Below are positions 1 to 8,687 of a stretch of DNA of 64,000 bases, in pieces (the stretch's first letter is position 1; each line of letters starts with the position of its first letter). The translations under genes and the position numbers were made by a program. Origin of the DNA: Porphyrobacter sp. (GTDB lineage Bacteria; Pseudomonadota; Alphaproteobacteria; Sphingomonadales; Sphingomonadaceae); NCBI GenBank assembly GCA_016125555.1, contig WGLN01000002.1:1-64000 (forward strand), written 5' to 3'. The notes under the pieces were generated by a model. It saw nothing but the letters and a program-made list of their open reading frames with translations, was not told the DNA's origin and did not search any database.

Positions 1-2
1 AC

Positions 3-827
3 GCGTTCGGCGACCAGTACCGCGCCACCGACTTCAAGGTGCCCGGCGCCGGCAAGCTGACGATGACCTTCACGCCCGCCGATGGCGGCGCGCCCACCAC
101 CTACGACGTCTACGACTTCCAGGAAGCGGGCGTCGCCATGGGCATGTACAATCTGGAGGAGTCGATCACCGGCTTCGCGCGGGCGTGCATGTTCTACGCC
201 CTCGACCTCGGCTGGCCACTGTACCTGTCGACCAAGAACACCATCCTCAAGGTCTATGACGGCCGCTTCAAGGACATCTTCCAGGAGACCTTCGACAAGG
301 AGTTCGCCGACCAGTTCAAGAAGGCCGGCATCACCTACGAACACCGCCTGATCGACGACATGGTCGCCTCGGCGCTCAAGTGGTCGGGCAAGTTCGTCTG
401 GGCGTGCAAGAACTACGACGGCGACGTGCAGTCCGATACCGTGGCGCAGGGCTTCGGCAGCCTCGGGCTGATGACCAGCGTGCTGATGACCCCGGACGGC
501 AAGACCGTGGAGGCCGAGGCCGCCCACGGCACCGTCACCCGTCACTACCGCCAGCACCAGCAGGGCAAGGCGACCTCGACCAACCCGATCGCCTCGATCT
601 TCGCCTGGACCCGCGGCCTCATGTACCGCGGCAAGTTCGACGGCACCCCCGACGTCGTGAAGTTCGCCGAAACGCTCGAGAAGGTCTGCATCAAGACCGT
701 CGAGAGCGGCCACATGACCAAGGACCTCGCGCTGCTGATCGGTCCGGGCCAGGATTGGCAGACGACCGAACAATTCTTCGAGACGATCGTTCAGAACCTC
801 GAGAAGGAAATGGCGAGCTGGGCGTAA
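3..827 (+). CDS. icd: NADP-dependent isocitrate dehydrogenase (3' part)
   Basis: C-terminal about 274 residues of isocitrate dehydrogenase, which oxidatively decarboxylates isocitrate to 2-oxoglutarate in the TCA cycle. The reading frame is already open at base 3, so the gene begins upstream of the window; eukaryotic-type NADP enzymes are about 405 residues. Visible family signatures are the substrate/metal region [20 protein letters not shown] and the coenzyme-binding stretch [17 protein letters not shown], followed by [16 protein letters not shown]. The protein ends in an intact stop after KEMASWA. The next gene follows after 23 bases. Identification rests on recognising the family from the sequence; cofactor choice (NADP) is inferred from that subfamily. 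Confidence 0.96.
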   Translation, partial: AFGDQYRATDFKVPGAGKLTMTFTPADGGAPTTYDVYDFQEAGVAMGMYNLEESITGFARACMFYALDLGWPLYLSTKNTILKVYDGRFKDIFQETFDKEFADQFKKAGITYEHRLIDDMVASALKWSGKFVWACKNYDGDVQSDTVAQGFGSLGLMTSVLMTPDGKTVEAEAAHGTVTRHYRQHQQGKATSTNPIASIFAWTRGLMYRGKFDGTPDVVKFAETLEKVCIKTVESGHMTKDLALLIGPGQDWQTTEQFFETIVQNLEKEMASWA

Positions 828-838
828 CGCCCGGCCTT

Positions 839-845
839 TAAGGAG
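839..845 (+). promoter_or_regulatory. Strong Shine-Dalgarno deciding a TTG start
   Basis: AAGGAGG, six bases before the TTG at 851. It supports the non-ATG start of the GNAT/nitrilase fusion protein, since no well-placed ATG lies nearby. Confidence 0.7.
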
Positions 846-850
846 GTATC

Positions 851-2491
851 TTGGCGAGCAGAGCGAAAGCGCGGCTGGAAATCCGTCAGGCCAAGCTCAA
901 GGACGTGCGGGCGATCGGGGATCTCGTGCGCCGCGCCTATGACGATCTGCCCGCCTATACCCAGGGCGAGATCCGCGGGCAGATCAACAATTATCCCGAG
1001 GGCTGCTTCGTCGCCAAGCTCGACGGCGAGGTGGTCGGCTACTGCGCCTCGATGCGCCTCGACGAGCGGGTGGCGCTGTCCGACCACACCTGGGAGGAAG
1101 TGACCGGCAACGGCTTCGGCAGCCGCCACGACCCGACCGGCGACTGGCTCTACGGCTACGAGATGTGCGTCGATCCGCAGGTGCGCGGCACCCGGCTGGG
1201 GCGACGGCTCTATGAAGAACGCCGCGCGCTGGCCGAGCGGCTTGACCTCACCGGCATCGTCTTCGGCGGGCGGATGCCGGGCTATGCGCGCGCCAAGCGC
1301 CGCAAGAGCAACCGCGCGGAGACGCCGCAGGAATATCTTGACCTGGTAATCGATAACCGCATCCACGATCCGGTGCTGCGTTTCCAGCTCGCCAACGGTT
1401 TCGAGCCGCAGGGCATCCTCCCCAAGTACCTCCCCGAGGACAAGGCGAGCCGCGGCAATGCGGTGCGGATGGTCTGGCGCAACCCCTACGTAGACAGCGA
1501 CGCGCCGCCCAAGCACCGCCTGCCGCGCGATGTCGAAAGCGTGCGGATCGCTACCTGCCAATTGCAGGCACGTGCGGTCGCAGGGTTCGACGAGTTCATG
1601 AAGCAGGTCGAATATTTCGTCGATGTCGCCGCCGATTACGAGGCGGATTTCATCGTCTTTCCCGAGATGTTCACGCTGATGCTGCTCTCCGCCGAGGGGC
1701 AGGAGCTCACCCCGCTCGAGGCGATCGAGCGTCTCAGCGACTACACCCCCAAGATTCGCCGGCGCCTTTCGGAAATGGCGCTTGCATACAACATCAACAT
1801 CATCGGCGGATCGCACCCCACCCGCATGGCCGATGGCGACATCCACAATGTCGCCTATGTCTGCCTGCGTGACGGGTCGATCCACGCGCAGGAGAAGATC
1901 CACCCCACCCCCAACGAGGCCTATTGGTGGAACATCAAGGGCGGGGACTCGATCGACGCCATCCCCACCGACTGCGGGCCGATCGGAGTGCTGATCTGCT
2001 ACGACAGCGAATTCCCCGAACTCGCCCGCCGACTGGTGGACGAGGGCGCGCGGATCATCTTCGTGCCGTTCTGCACCGACAGCCGCCAGGGCTACATGCG
2101 GGTGCGCTATTGCGGCCAGGCGCGAGCGATCGAGAACCAGTGCTACGTCGTCCTCTCGGGCAATGTCGGCAACCTTCCCAACGTCGCGAACATGGACATC
2201 CAGTACGCGCAGTCCTGCATCCTCACCCCTTGCGACTTCCCCTTCGCGCGCGACGGGATCGCCGCCGAGGCTTCCGAGAACGTCGAGACCCTGACCATCA
2301 GCGACGTCAACCTCGCCGACCTGCAGTGGGCGCGCGCCGAGGGCACCGTGCAGAACCTCGCGGACCGCCGCTTCGATCTTTACCGCATCGAGTGGGACAA
2401 GCGGGTCGGCAACATCAAGGACCCGCTCGGCGAGGAGCAGGAAACGGGCGTCACCCGTCCGCTCGGCCCGCGCTCGGCGGGCGGGGGATAA
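851..2491 (+). CDS. Fused GNAT acetyltransferase / carbon-nitrogen hydrolase
   Basis: 546-residue two-domain protein. Residues about 10-200 form a GNAT-type N-acetyltransferase domain with the acetyl-CoA loop region VRGTRLGRRLYEERR. Residues about 225-510 form a nitrilase-superfamily amidohydrolase in which the full triad can be read: Glu272 in FPEMF, Lys349 in EKIHPT and Cys383 in LICYDSEFPE. The start is TTG at 851, preceded by the strong ribosome-binding site AAGGAGG at 839-845. This fusion is a known bacterial architecture, but its substrates are generally uncharacterised; coupling acyl transfer to amide hydrolysis of one metabolite is an inference. It lies just downstream of icd and may be co-transcribed with it. 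Confidence 0.88.
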   Translation: MASRAKARLEIRQAKLKDVRAIGDLVRRAYDDLPAYTQGEIRGQINNYPEGCFVAKLDGEVVGYCASMRLDERVALSDHTWEEVTGNGFGSRHDPTGDWLYGYEMCVDPQVRGTRLGRRLYEERRALAERLDLTGIVFGGRMPGYARAKRRKSNRAETPQEYLDLVIDNRIHDPVLRFQLANGFEPQGILPKYLPEDKASRGNAVRMVWRNPYVDSDAPPKHRLPRDVESVRIATCQLQARAVAGFDEFMKQVEYFVDVAADYEADFIVFPEMFTLMLLSAEGQELTPLEAIERLSDYTPKIRRRLSEMALAYNINIIGGSHPTRMADGDIHNVAYVCLRDGSIHAQEKIHPTPNEAYWWNIKGGDSIDAIPTDCGPIGVLICYDSEFPELARRLVDEGARIIFVPFCTDSRQGYMRVRYCGQARAIENQCYVVLSGNVGNLPNVANMDIQYAQSCILTPCDFPFARDGIAAEASENVETLTISDVNLADLQWARAEGTVQNLADRRFDLYRIEWDKRVGNIKDPLGEEQETGVTRPLGPRSAGGG

Positions 2492-2534
2492 GCGCACGAG
2501 TGACAGCGCACCGCGCCCGCGCTACGTCCCTGGT

Positions 2535-4301
2535 GTGGCCGGCGAACTCACCTTGTCCCCGTTCCTTTCGGATGCGCTGGTGATCCTCGGCGCGGCGGGG
2601 ATCGTCATCCCCGTCTTCGCACGCTTCCGCATCACCCCGATCATCGGCTTCATCCTCATCGGGGTGCTGGTCGGCCCCTATGGGCTCGGCTCGCTGGTCG
2701 AGCGAATACCCTGGCTCACCTACGTCACGATAAGCGATCCCGGAGCACTCGCGCCATTTGCCGAGTTCGGCATCGTGCTGCTGCTCTTCGCGATCGGGCT
2801 GGAACTGTCGTTCAACCGCCTGTGGCAGTTGCGCCGGCTGGTATTCGGCCTCGGCGCGCTCGAACTGCTGATCATCGGCGGCGCGCTGGCCGCGGTGCTC
2901 GGCTATACCGGCCCCCTCGACGGGACCGCCGCGCTCGCGCTCGGGTTCGCGCTGGCCTTCTCCTCGACCGCGATTGTGCTGCCGATCTCGGGCACCCGCA
3001 CGCCGGTCGGCCGCGCCGCGCTGTCGATGCTGCTGTTCGAGGACATCATGATCGTTCCGATCATCTTCATCCTCGGCGCGCTCGCCCCCAACGCATCGGC
3101 CGAGGGCTGGAGCGGCCTCGTCGACACCTTGTGGCAGGGGGCGCTGGTGATCGCGGTGCTGCTGATCGCCGGCCGCTTCGCCCTCCCCCGCCTGTTCGCG
3201 CAGGCCGCGCGCACCAAGAGCCCCGAGCTGTTCCTCGCCGCATCGCTGCTGGTGGTGATCGGCGCGAGCCTTGCCACGGCAGCGGTCGGCCTCTCGCCGA
3301 TCGTCGGCGCGCTGATCGCCGGACTGCTGATCGCCGAGACCGAGTATCACAGCGAGGTCGAGATGATCATGGATCCCTTCAAGGGCCTCGCGCTGGGCGT
3401 GTTCCTGATCACGGTGGGCATGAGCATCGACCTCGTCGACATCGGCGCCAATATCGGCGCGCTGGCGCTCGCGGTGGTCGGCGTGCTGGCCTTCAAGGCG
3501 CTGGTCACGGGCATCCTGCTGCGGCTGATGGGCGCGCGGCGCAGCACCGCCGCGGAAACCGGCGTGATGATGGCGAGCCCGAGCGAGACCACGCTGATCG
3601 TGCTCTCCGCCGCCACCGCTGCGCTGGTGGTCGATTTCGAAACCGCGCAGTTCTGGCAGACCGTCACCGCGATCGGCCTCACCGTTACCCCCCTGCTCGC
3701 CAAGCTCGGGCGCGTGATCGCGCGGCGGGTGGACAGCGTACCGCAACTCCCGGGCGAAGAGGAGAGCGACGAGGCGCGCACCATCATCGTCGGCGGCGGG
3801 CGCGTAGGGCGGCTTGTCGCAGACATGATGCGCACCCACGGTCAGGCCTACGTGATGATCGATTCCGATCCCGACCTCATCGCCCGTGCCCAGCGCGAAG
3901 GCTATCGCGCAGTGTTCGGCGACGCCGCGCGCGGCGATGCGTTGGTCAGGCTCGGGGTCGAAAGCGCGCCCGCGGTGGTGCTGACCATGGACGAACCGGT
4001 GCTGGCCCAGCGCCTTGTCGGCAAACTGCGGCGCGAGCATCCCGATCTGCTGATCGTCGCGCGCGCACGCGACACGATCCACGCCGCCGCGCTATACCGC
4101 GCCGGGGCGAGCCACGCCGTGCCCGAAACGCTGGAAAGCTCGCTCCAGCTTTCGGAGGCGGTGCTGGTCGATATTGGCGTGGCGATGGGGCCGGTGATCG
4201 CCTCGATCCACGCCAAGCGCGACGAATATCGCGAACAGCTCGAACGCGACGGAGGGCTCGCCGAGAAGCCCAAGCTGCGCACCTCGAGCGCCGAGGCCTG
4301 A
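2535..4301 (+). CDS. CPA2 family Kef-type cation:proton antiporter with TrkA-N domain
   Basis: 588-residue inner-membrane protein. Residues about 1-400 consist of a dozen or so hydrophobic helices of the monovalent cation:proton antiporter-2 family, with FIGVLVGPYG-like and FAIGLELSF motifs typical of KefB/KefC. From about residue 415 a Rossmann-fold TrkA-N (RCK) domain begins at TIIVGGGRVGRLVADMM, including the acidic residues DSDPD expected at the end of the second strand, which bind NAD(H) or a similar nucleotide and gate ion efflux. The likely role is K+/H+ exchange in pH or electrophile stress. The start chosen is GTG at 2535; no strong ribosome-binding site is seen. Whether glutathione adducts regulate it, as in E. 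coli KefC, cannot be told. Confidence 0.88.
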   Translation: MAGELTLSPFLSDALVILGAAGIVIPVFARFRITPIIGFILIGVLVGPYGLGSLVERIPWLTYVTISDPGALAPFAEFGIVLLLFAIGLELSFNRLWQLRRLVFGLGALELLIIGGALAAVLGYTGPLDGTAALALGFALAFSSTAIVLPISGTRTPVGRAALSMLLFEDIMIVPIIFILGALAPNASAEGWSGLVDTLWQGALVIAVLLIAGRFALPRLFAQAARTKSPELFLAASLLVVIGASLATAAVGLSPIVGALIAGLLIAETEYHSEVEMIMDPFKGLALGVFLITVGMSIDLVDIGANIGALALAVVGVLAFKALVTGILLRLMGARRSTAAETGVMMASPSETTLIVLSAATAALVVDFETAQFWQTVTAIGLTVTPLLAKLGRVIARRVDSVPQLPGEEESDEARTIIVGGGRVGRLVADMMRTHGQAYVMIDSDPDLIARAQREGYRAVFGDAARGDALVRLGVESAPAVVLTMDEPVLAQRLVGKLRREHPDLLIVARARDTIHAAALYRAGASHAVPETLESSLQLSEAVLVDIGVAMGPVIASIHAKRDEYREQLERDGGLAEKPKLRTSSAEA

Positions 4302-4390
4302 ACCCGCACCGTCGCCCGCCCCGGGCGGCTCACCGCGCGGCTCCCGAACATTCCGGCTCTCTGCGCATTGGCCCGCGAAGGAGACGACGC

Positions 4391-4573
4391 ATGAGCAACG
4401 ACAACGACCCCGCCAAGCCGACGCCCAACGATGAAAAGTTCAAGCCAAAGAACGTCGAAGGGCCGCTCAAGGACAAGGCCCCGACCGACAAGCGCGGCGC
4501 GCCCGGCGATACCGGCGGCTATGACGTCGCCCACGGCAGCCAGCCCCAGACCAAGCACACGCCCGGAAGCTGA
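4391..4573 (+). CDS. Small hydrophilic protein of unknown function (60 aa)
   Basis: 60-residue, very hydrophilic protein rich in Lys, Pro, Asp and Gly (begins MSNDNDPAKPTPNDEKF, ends KHTPGS), with no hydrophobic segment and probably disordered. A ribosome-binding site (AAGGAGA, 4378-4384) sits upstream of the ATG. It follows the antiporter gene by 89 bases and converges on alaS, whose stop lies 7 bases beyond. Composition resembles small stress-type soluble proteins, but no family is recognised and no function is assigned. Confidence 0.6.
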   Translation: MSNDNDPAKPTPNDEKFKPKNVEGPLKDKAPTDKRGAPGDTGGYDVAHGSQPQTKHTPGS

Positions 4574-4580
4574 CGCCGGT

Positions 4581-7253
4581 TCAGACGGCGGGTTGCGCCT
4601 CCATTGCGCGGCGCACCGCCACGAGCGCCTCGGCGGCCTTGTCGCCGTCGGGGCCGCCCCCCTGCGCCATGTCGGGCCGCCCGCCGCCGCCCTTGCCGCC
4701 GAGCGCCCCAACGCCTGCGCGCACAAGATCGACTGCGCTGAAACGCCCGGTCAGATCGTCGGTCACCGCGGCGGCGATGCTCGCCTTGCCGTCATTGACC
4801 GCGACGATCACCGCCACGCCGGAACCGAGGCGCTGCTTGGCCGCATCGAGCAGCGGGCGCAATTCCTTCGGGTCGAGTCCTTCGAGCACCTGGCCGGAGA
4901 AGGTCACGCCGGCGATCTCCTCGTCCGCCGGGCCTGACGCCGCGCCACCGGCACCGCCGCCGCCGAGCGCGAGCGCCTTCTTCGCTTCGGCGAGTTCCTT
5001 CTCGAGCCGCTTGCGTTCCTCCATCAAGGCGGCGAGGCGCGCGGGCACCTCTTCCGGGGTCGCGCGGATCACGCCCGCGGCGGACTTCAGCGCCTCCTCG
5101 CGGCCTACCAGCCATGCGCGCGCGGCCTCGCCGGTCAGCGCCTCGATGCGGCGCACGCCCGAGGACACCGCGCTTTCGGAGACGATCCGGAACAACCCGA
5201 TGTCGCCAGTGGCGCGCACATGCGTGCCACCGCACAGTTCGACCGAGTAGTTGCGCCCCTCCTTGCCGGCGCGGCCCATCGAGAGCACGCGAACCTCATC
5301 GCCATATTTCTCGCCGAACAGCGCGAGCGCGCCCGCCGCAACCGCATCGTCGGGGGTCATCAGCCGCGTGCCGACCGTCTCGTTGGCGCGGATCTCGGCG
5401 TTCACCTCCGCCTCGATCGCGGCGATATCCTCCGCCGTGAGCGCGACCGGATGCGAGAAATCGAAGCGCAGCCGGTCCTCCGCAACCATCGAGCCGCGCT
5501 GGGTGACGTGTTCACCCAGGCGGTTGCGCAAGGCGGCATGGACGAGGTGGGTCGCGGAGTGGTTGGCGCGGATTCGGTCGCGCCGCTCCGCATCGACCTT
5601 GAGCTCGACCGTGTCGCCAACCGCGACCTCCCCTGCTGCGATGCGGACATGGTGCGCGTGGAGACGGCCGAGCGGCTTGCCGGTGTCGGTGACTTCGGCG
5701 CGCAGTCCGCCGAGGCTGGTCATGCTGCCGGCATCGCCGGTCTGGCCGCCGCTTTCGCCGTAGAAGGGGGTCTGGTTGGTGAGGACGATGGCGGTCTCGC
5801 CCGCGCCGAGGCGTTCGACTTCGGCGCCGTCCTTCACGATCGCGACGACCCGGCCCTCGCCGCTGGTGGAGGCATAGCCGGTGAACTCGGTCGCGCCCTC
5901 GCGCTCGGCGATGTCGAACCACACCTCGCCCGAGGCGGCCTCGCCCGAGCCCTTCCACGCGGCGCGCGCGGCAGCCTTCTGGCGGGCCATGGCCTCGTCG
6001 AAGCCGGCGCGGTCGACGCCGATGCCCCGGGCGCGCAGCGCGTCCTCGGTGAGATCGTAAGGAAAGCCGTAGGTGTCGTAGAGGCGGAAGGCGATCTCGC
6101 CGTCGAGCTCGCCGCCCGTGGCCATGTTGCCGGTCGCCTCGTCGAGCAGCTTCAGGCCCTTGTCGAGCGTGCGGCGGAACTGGGTCTCCTCGCGCTCGAG
6201 CACTTCCTCGATCAGCGCCTGCCCGCGCACCAGTTCGGGATAGGCCTGCCCCATCTCGGCCACGAGGCTGGGGACGAGGCGGTGCATCAGCGGCTCGCTC
6301 GCACCGAGCAGGTGCGCGTGGCGCATCGCGCGGCGCATGATCCGGCGCAGCACATAGCCGCGGCCCTCGTTCGACGGCAGCACCCCGTCGGCCATCAGGA
6401 AGCTGGTCGAGCGCAGGTGATCGGCGATGACGCGGTGCGAGGCGGCCTCGGCGCCCGTCGCGGGCACGTTGGTGAGGTTCTCGCTCGCGGCGATCAGCGC
6501 CTTGAAGGTGTCGGTGTCGTAATTGTCATGGACGCCCTGAAGCACGGCGGCGATGCGTTCGATCCCCATGCCGGTGTCGATCGAGGGCTTGGGCAGGTCG
6601 CGGCGGGTGCCATCTGCCTGCTGCTCGTACTGCATGAAGACGAGGTTCCAGATCTCGACGAAGCGGTCGCCATCCTCGTCCGGACTGCCCGGAGGGCCGC
6701 CGAAGATGTGCTCGCCGTGGTCGTAGAAGATTTCCGAGCACGGACCGCAGGGGCCGGTGTCGCCCATCGACCAGAAGTTGTCGCTGGTGGGGATGCGGAT
6801 GATGCGTTCATCGGGCAGGCCGGCGATGCGCTTCCAAAGGTCGAAGGCCTCGTCATCGGTGTGGTAGACGGTGACGGTGAGCCGGTCCTTCGGCAGAGCC
6901 CATTCGCGGGTCAGCAGGGTCCAGGCGTGTTCGATCGCCTGCTCCTTGAAATAGTCCCCGAAGGAGAAGTTGCCGAGCATCTCGAAGAAGGTGTGGTGCC
7001 GCGCGGTGTAGCCGACATTGTCGAGGTCGTTGTGCTTGCCCCCGGCGCGCACGCATTTCTGTGAGGAGGTCGCGCGCGGCGCAGGCGGGGTCTCGAGGCC
7101 GGTGAAGACGTTCTTGAACGGCACCATCCCGGCGTTGACGAACATCAGCGTGGGATCGTTGTAGGGCACCAGCGCTGCGCTCGGCGTGACGGCGTGGCCG
7201 GCCTTGCCGAAATAGTCGAGGAACGAGCGGCGGATTTCGTTGGTCGAGGTCAT
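4581..7253 (-). CDS. alaS: Alanine--tRNA ligase
   Basis: 890-residue class II aminoacyl-tRNA synthetase that charges tRNA-Ala and edits mischarged Ser/Gly. The N-terminal catalytic core includes [15 protein letters not shown] and [17 protein letters not shown]; the editing domain carries the zinc ligands His565 and His569 (NHSATH) and Cys674 and His678 (CGGTH); the C-terminal DHHA1-like tail ends with the glycine-rich [16 protein letters not shown]. The length is normal for the family. The start chosen is the ATG at 7253 ([11 protein letters not shown]); a TTG six codons upstream would extend it. It lies downstream of recA on the same strand, with recA's terminator in between, so it is probably separately transcribed. 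Confidence 0.97.
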   Translation of the reverse strand: MTSTNEIRRSFLDYFGKAGHAVTPSAALVPYNDPTLMFVNAGMVPFKNVFTGLETPPAPRATSSQKCVRAGGKHNDLDNVGYTARHHTFFEMLGNFSFGDYFKEQAIEHAWTLLTREWALPKDRLTVTVYHTDDEAFDLWKRIAGLPDERIIRIPTSDNFWSMGDTGPCGPCSEIFYDHGEHIFGGPPGSPDEDGDRFVEIWNLVFMQYEQQADGTRRDLPKPSIDTGMGIERIAAVLQGVHDNYDTDTFKALIAASENLTNVPATGAEAASHRVIADHLRSTSFLMADGVLPSNEGRGYVLRRIMRRAMRHAHLLGASEPLMHRLVPSLVAEMGQAYPELVRGQALIEEVLEREETQFRRTLDKGLKLLDEATGNMATGGELDGEIAFRLYDTYGFPYDLTEDALRARGIGVDRAGFDEAMARQKAAARAAWKGSGEAASGEVWFDIAEREGATEFTGYASTSGEGRVVAIVKDGAEVERLGAGETAIVLTNQTPFYGESGGQTGDAGSMTSLGGLRAEVTDTGKPLGRLHAHHVRIAAGEVAVGDTVELKVDAERRDRIRANHSATHLVHAALRNRLGEHVTQRGSMVAEDRLRFDFSHPVALTAEDIAAIEAEVNAEIRANETVGTRLMTPDDAVAAGALALFGEKYGDEVRVLSMGRAGKEGRNYSVELCGGTHVRATGDIGLFRIVSESAVSSGVRRIEALTGEAARAWLVGREEALKSAAGVIRATPEEVPARLAALMEERKRLEKELAEAKKALALGGGGAGGAASGPADEEIAGVTFSGQVLEGLDPKELRPLLDAAKQRLGSGVAVIVAVNDGKASIAAAVTDDLTGRFSAVDLVRAGVGALGGKGGGGRPDMAQGGGPDGDKAAEALVAVRRAMEAQPAV

Positions 7254-7364
7254 GGCGGTGCAGTTAGGCAATCACCAGGCTTTAGGCAATGGAGCGCGCT
7301 CGGCGGGCGGTTCATCGCGCGCGGCGGGTGTGACCGGCGGCCCACAGCGGCACGGCGGCGAACA

Positions 7365-7412
7365 TACGAAAAGCCGGCGCGAAGGCCCTGGGGAGAGGCC
7401 TTGCGCCGGCTT
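7365..7412 (-). terminator. Intrinsic terminator downstream of recA
   Basis: On the minus strand the sequence forms a 16-17 bp GC-rich stem (arms AAGCCGGCGCAAGGCC and GGCCTTCGCGCCGGCTT, with one bulged base) with a short loop, followed directly by TTTT. It begins about 70 bases after the recA stop codon, as expected for factor-independent termination. Confidence 0.8.
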
Positions 7413-7440
7413 CCCGGTCTTCCGGGCGCCTTGGGACATG

Positions 7441-7461
7441 CGGGGAGCGGGACACTCCCCG
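7441..7461. other. Small hairpin just after recA stop
   Basis: Seven-base inverted repeat CGGGGAG/CTCCCCG around a seven-base spacer, 19 bases beyond the recA stop and before the main terminator. There is no T-run on either side. It may protect the recA mRNA 3' end; this is inference. Confidence 0.4.
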
Positions 7462-7479
7462 GTTACGCCCGCTTGAGGA

Positions 7480-8547
7480 TCAGTCTTCGGAGTCCGCGTC
7501 CGGCCCCGTCATCATCTCCTCGGCGACCGCGTCGGTGCGGCTGCGGATCGCAGCTTCCAGACGGTCGCAAACTTCGGGATTTTCCTTGAGGTAGGTCTTG
7601 GCGTTCTCGCGCCCCTGCCCGATGCGGATCGAGTCGTAGGAGAACCAGCTGCCCGACTTCTCGACGAGGCCGGCCTTGACCCCGAGATCGAGGATCTCGC
7701 CGATCTTGGAGATGCCCTCGCCATACATGATGTCGAATTCGACCTGCTTGAACGGCGGCGCGACCTTGTTCTTCACCACCTTCACGCGGGTGGTGTTGCC
7801 GATGATCTCGTCGCGGTCCTTGATCTGGCCGGTGCGGCGGATGTCGAGCCGCACGCTGGCATAGAACTTAAGCGCGTTGCCGCCGGTGGTGGTCTCCGGG
7901 TTGCCGTACATCACCCCGATCTTCATGCGCAGCTGGTTGATGAAGATCACCATGCACTTGGAGCGGTTGATCGAGCCGGTCAGCTTGCGCAAGCTCTGGC
8001 TCATCAGGCGGGCCTGGAGGCCAACGTGCGAATCGCCCATCTCGCCCTCGATTTCCGCGCGCGGCACGAGCGCGGCGACCGAATCGACCACCAGCACGTC
8101 GATCGCGTTCGAGCGCACCAGCGTGTCGGTGATTTCCAGCGCCTGCTCGCCGGTGTCGGGCTGCGAGACGATCAGCTCGTCGATGTCGACGCCCAGCTTC
8201 CTCGCATAGACCGGATCGAGCGCGTGTTCGGCATCGACGAAGGCCGCGGTGCCGCCCGCCTTCTGCGCCTCGGCGATGACGTGCAGCGCGAGCGTGGTCT
8301 TGCCCGAGCTTTCCGGGCCATAGACTTCGATTACGCGGCCCTTGGGCAATCCGCCCACGCCCAGCGCGATGTCGAGCCCGAGCGAGCCGGTCGAGATCGC
8401 CTCGACCTGCATGGTTTCCTTCTGGCCCAGCTTCATCGCCGAACCCTTGCCGAAGGCCCGATCGATCTGGGCGAGTGCGGCTTCGAGCGCCTTCTGACGA
8501 TCCACGGCTTTCCGATCCTCTTCCACCAGCTTCAATTGGGTAGCCAT
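7480..8547 (-). CDS. recA: Recombinase RecA
   Basis: 355-residue RecA, the ATP-dependent strand-exchange protein that drives homologous repair and triggers LexA self-cleavage. The Walker A motif GPESSGKTT lies at residues 77-85, and Walker B (LVVDSVAAL) and the DNA-binding loop region ([17 protein letters not shown]) are intact; the tail is acidic (GPDADSED). The start ATG at 8547 has an AAGGAGCG ribosome-binding site (about 8550-8557 on the minus strand). Upstream lies a LexA box overlapping a candidate -35; downstream is a strong terminator. The gene stands alone between cckA and alaS, all on the minus strand. Confidence 0.98.
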   Translation of the reverse strand: MATQLKLVEEDRKAVDRQKALEAALAQIDRAFGKGSAMKLGQKETMQVEAISTGSLGLDIALGVGGLPKGRVIEVYGPESSGKTTLALHVIAEAQKAGGTAAFVDAEHALDPVYARKLGVDIDELIVSQPDTGEQALEITDTLVRSNAIDVLVVDSVAALVPRAEIEGEMGDSHVGLQARLMSQSLRKLTGSINRSKCMVIFINQLRMKIGVMYGNPETTTGGNALKFYASVRLDIRRTGQIKDRDEIIGNTTRVKVVKNKVAPPFKQVEFDIMYGEGISKIGEILDLGVKAGLVEKSGSWFSYDSIRIGQGRENAKTYLKENPEVCDRLEAAIRSRTDAVAEEMMTGPDADSED

Positions 8548-8610
8548 CGCATGCGCTCCTTCGCTTGCCTAGAGATGATCGCGAGCTTTCCACGACCGAT
8601 CCCGATCCGC

Positions 8611-8639
8611 GATGTATCGCATTTGTTCTATTGGAACAA
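8611..8639 (-). promoter_or_regulatory. Candidate recA promoter
   Basis: On the minus strand TTGTTC (-35, bases 8634-8639) and TACATC (-10, bases 8611-8616) are separated by 17 bases, about 65-90 bases before the recA start. The -35 hexamer overlaps the LexA box, the arrangement expected for repression. The hexamers were matched by eye only. Confidence 0.5.
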
Positions 8640-8648
8640 GTGGGGAAC
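8634..8648 (-). promoter_or_regulatory. LexA (SOS) box of recA
   Basis: GTTC-N7-GTTC on the minus strand (read as GAAC AAGTGGG GAAC on the plus strand). This direct repeat is the alphaproteobacterial LexA operator. It lies about 87 bases upstream of recA and 40 bases past the cckA stop. Its position over the recA promoter implies SOS-inducible recA. Confidence 0.85.
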
Positions 8649-8687
8649 GAAAAATAATTTCCCACACGCGCGCCAAGCACTTGCCGG

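Noticed and set aside
2451..4082. Long antisense frames opposite the Kef gene (and similar long frames opposite alaS, cckA, uvrA, sucA)
   Set aside because: They are shadow frames due to codon bias on the coding strand; they carry no motif and the coding strand has clear family matches.
4391..4573. Antitoxin of a toxin-antitoxin pair
   Set aside because: The 60-residue protein has no partner gene and no DNA-binding motif.
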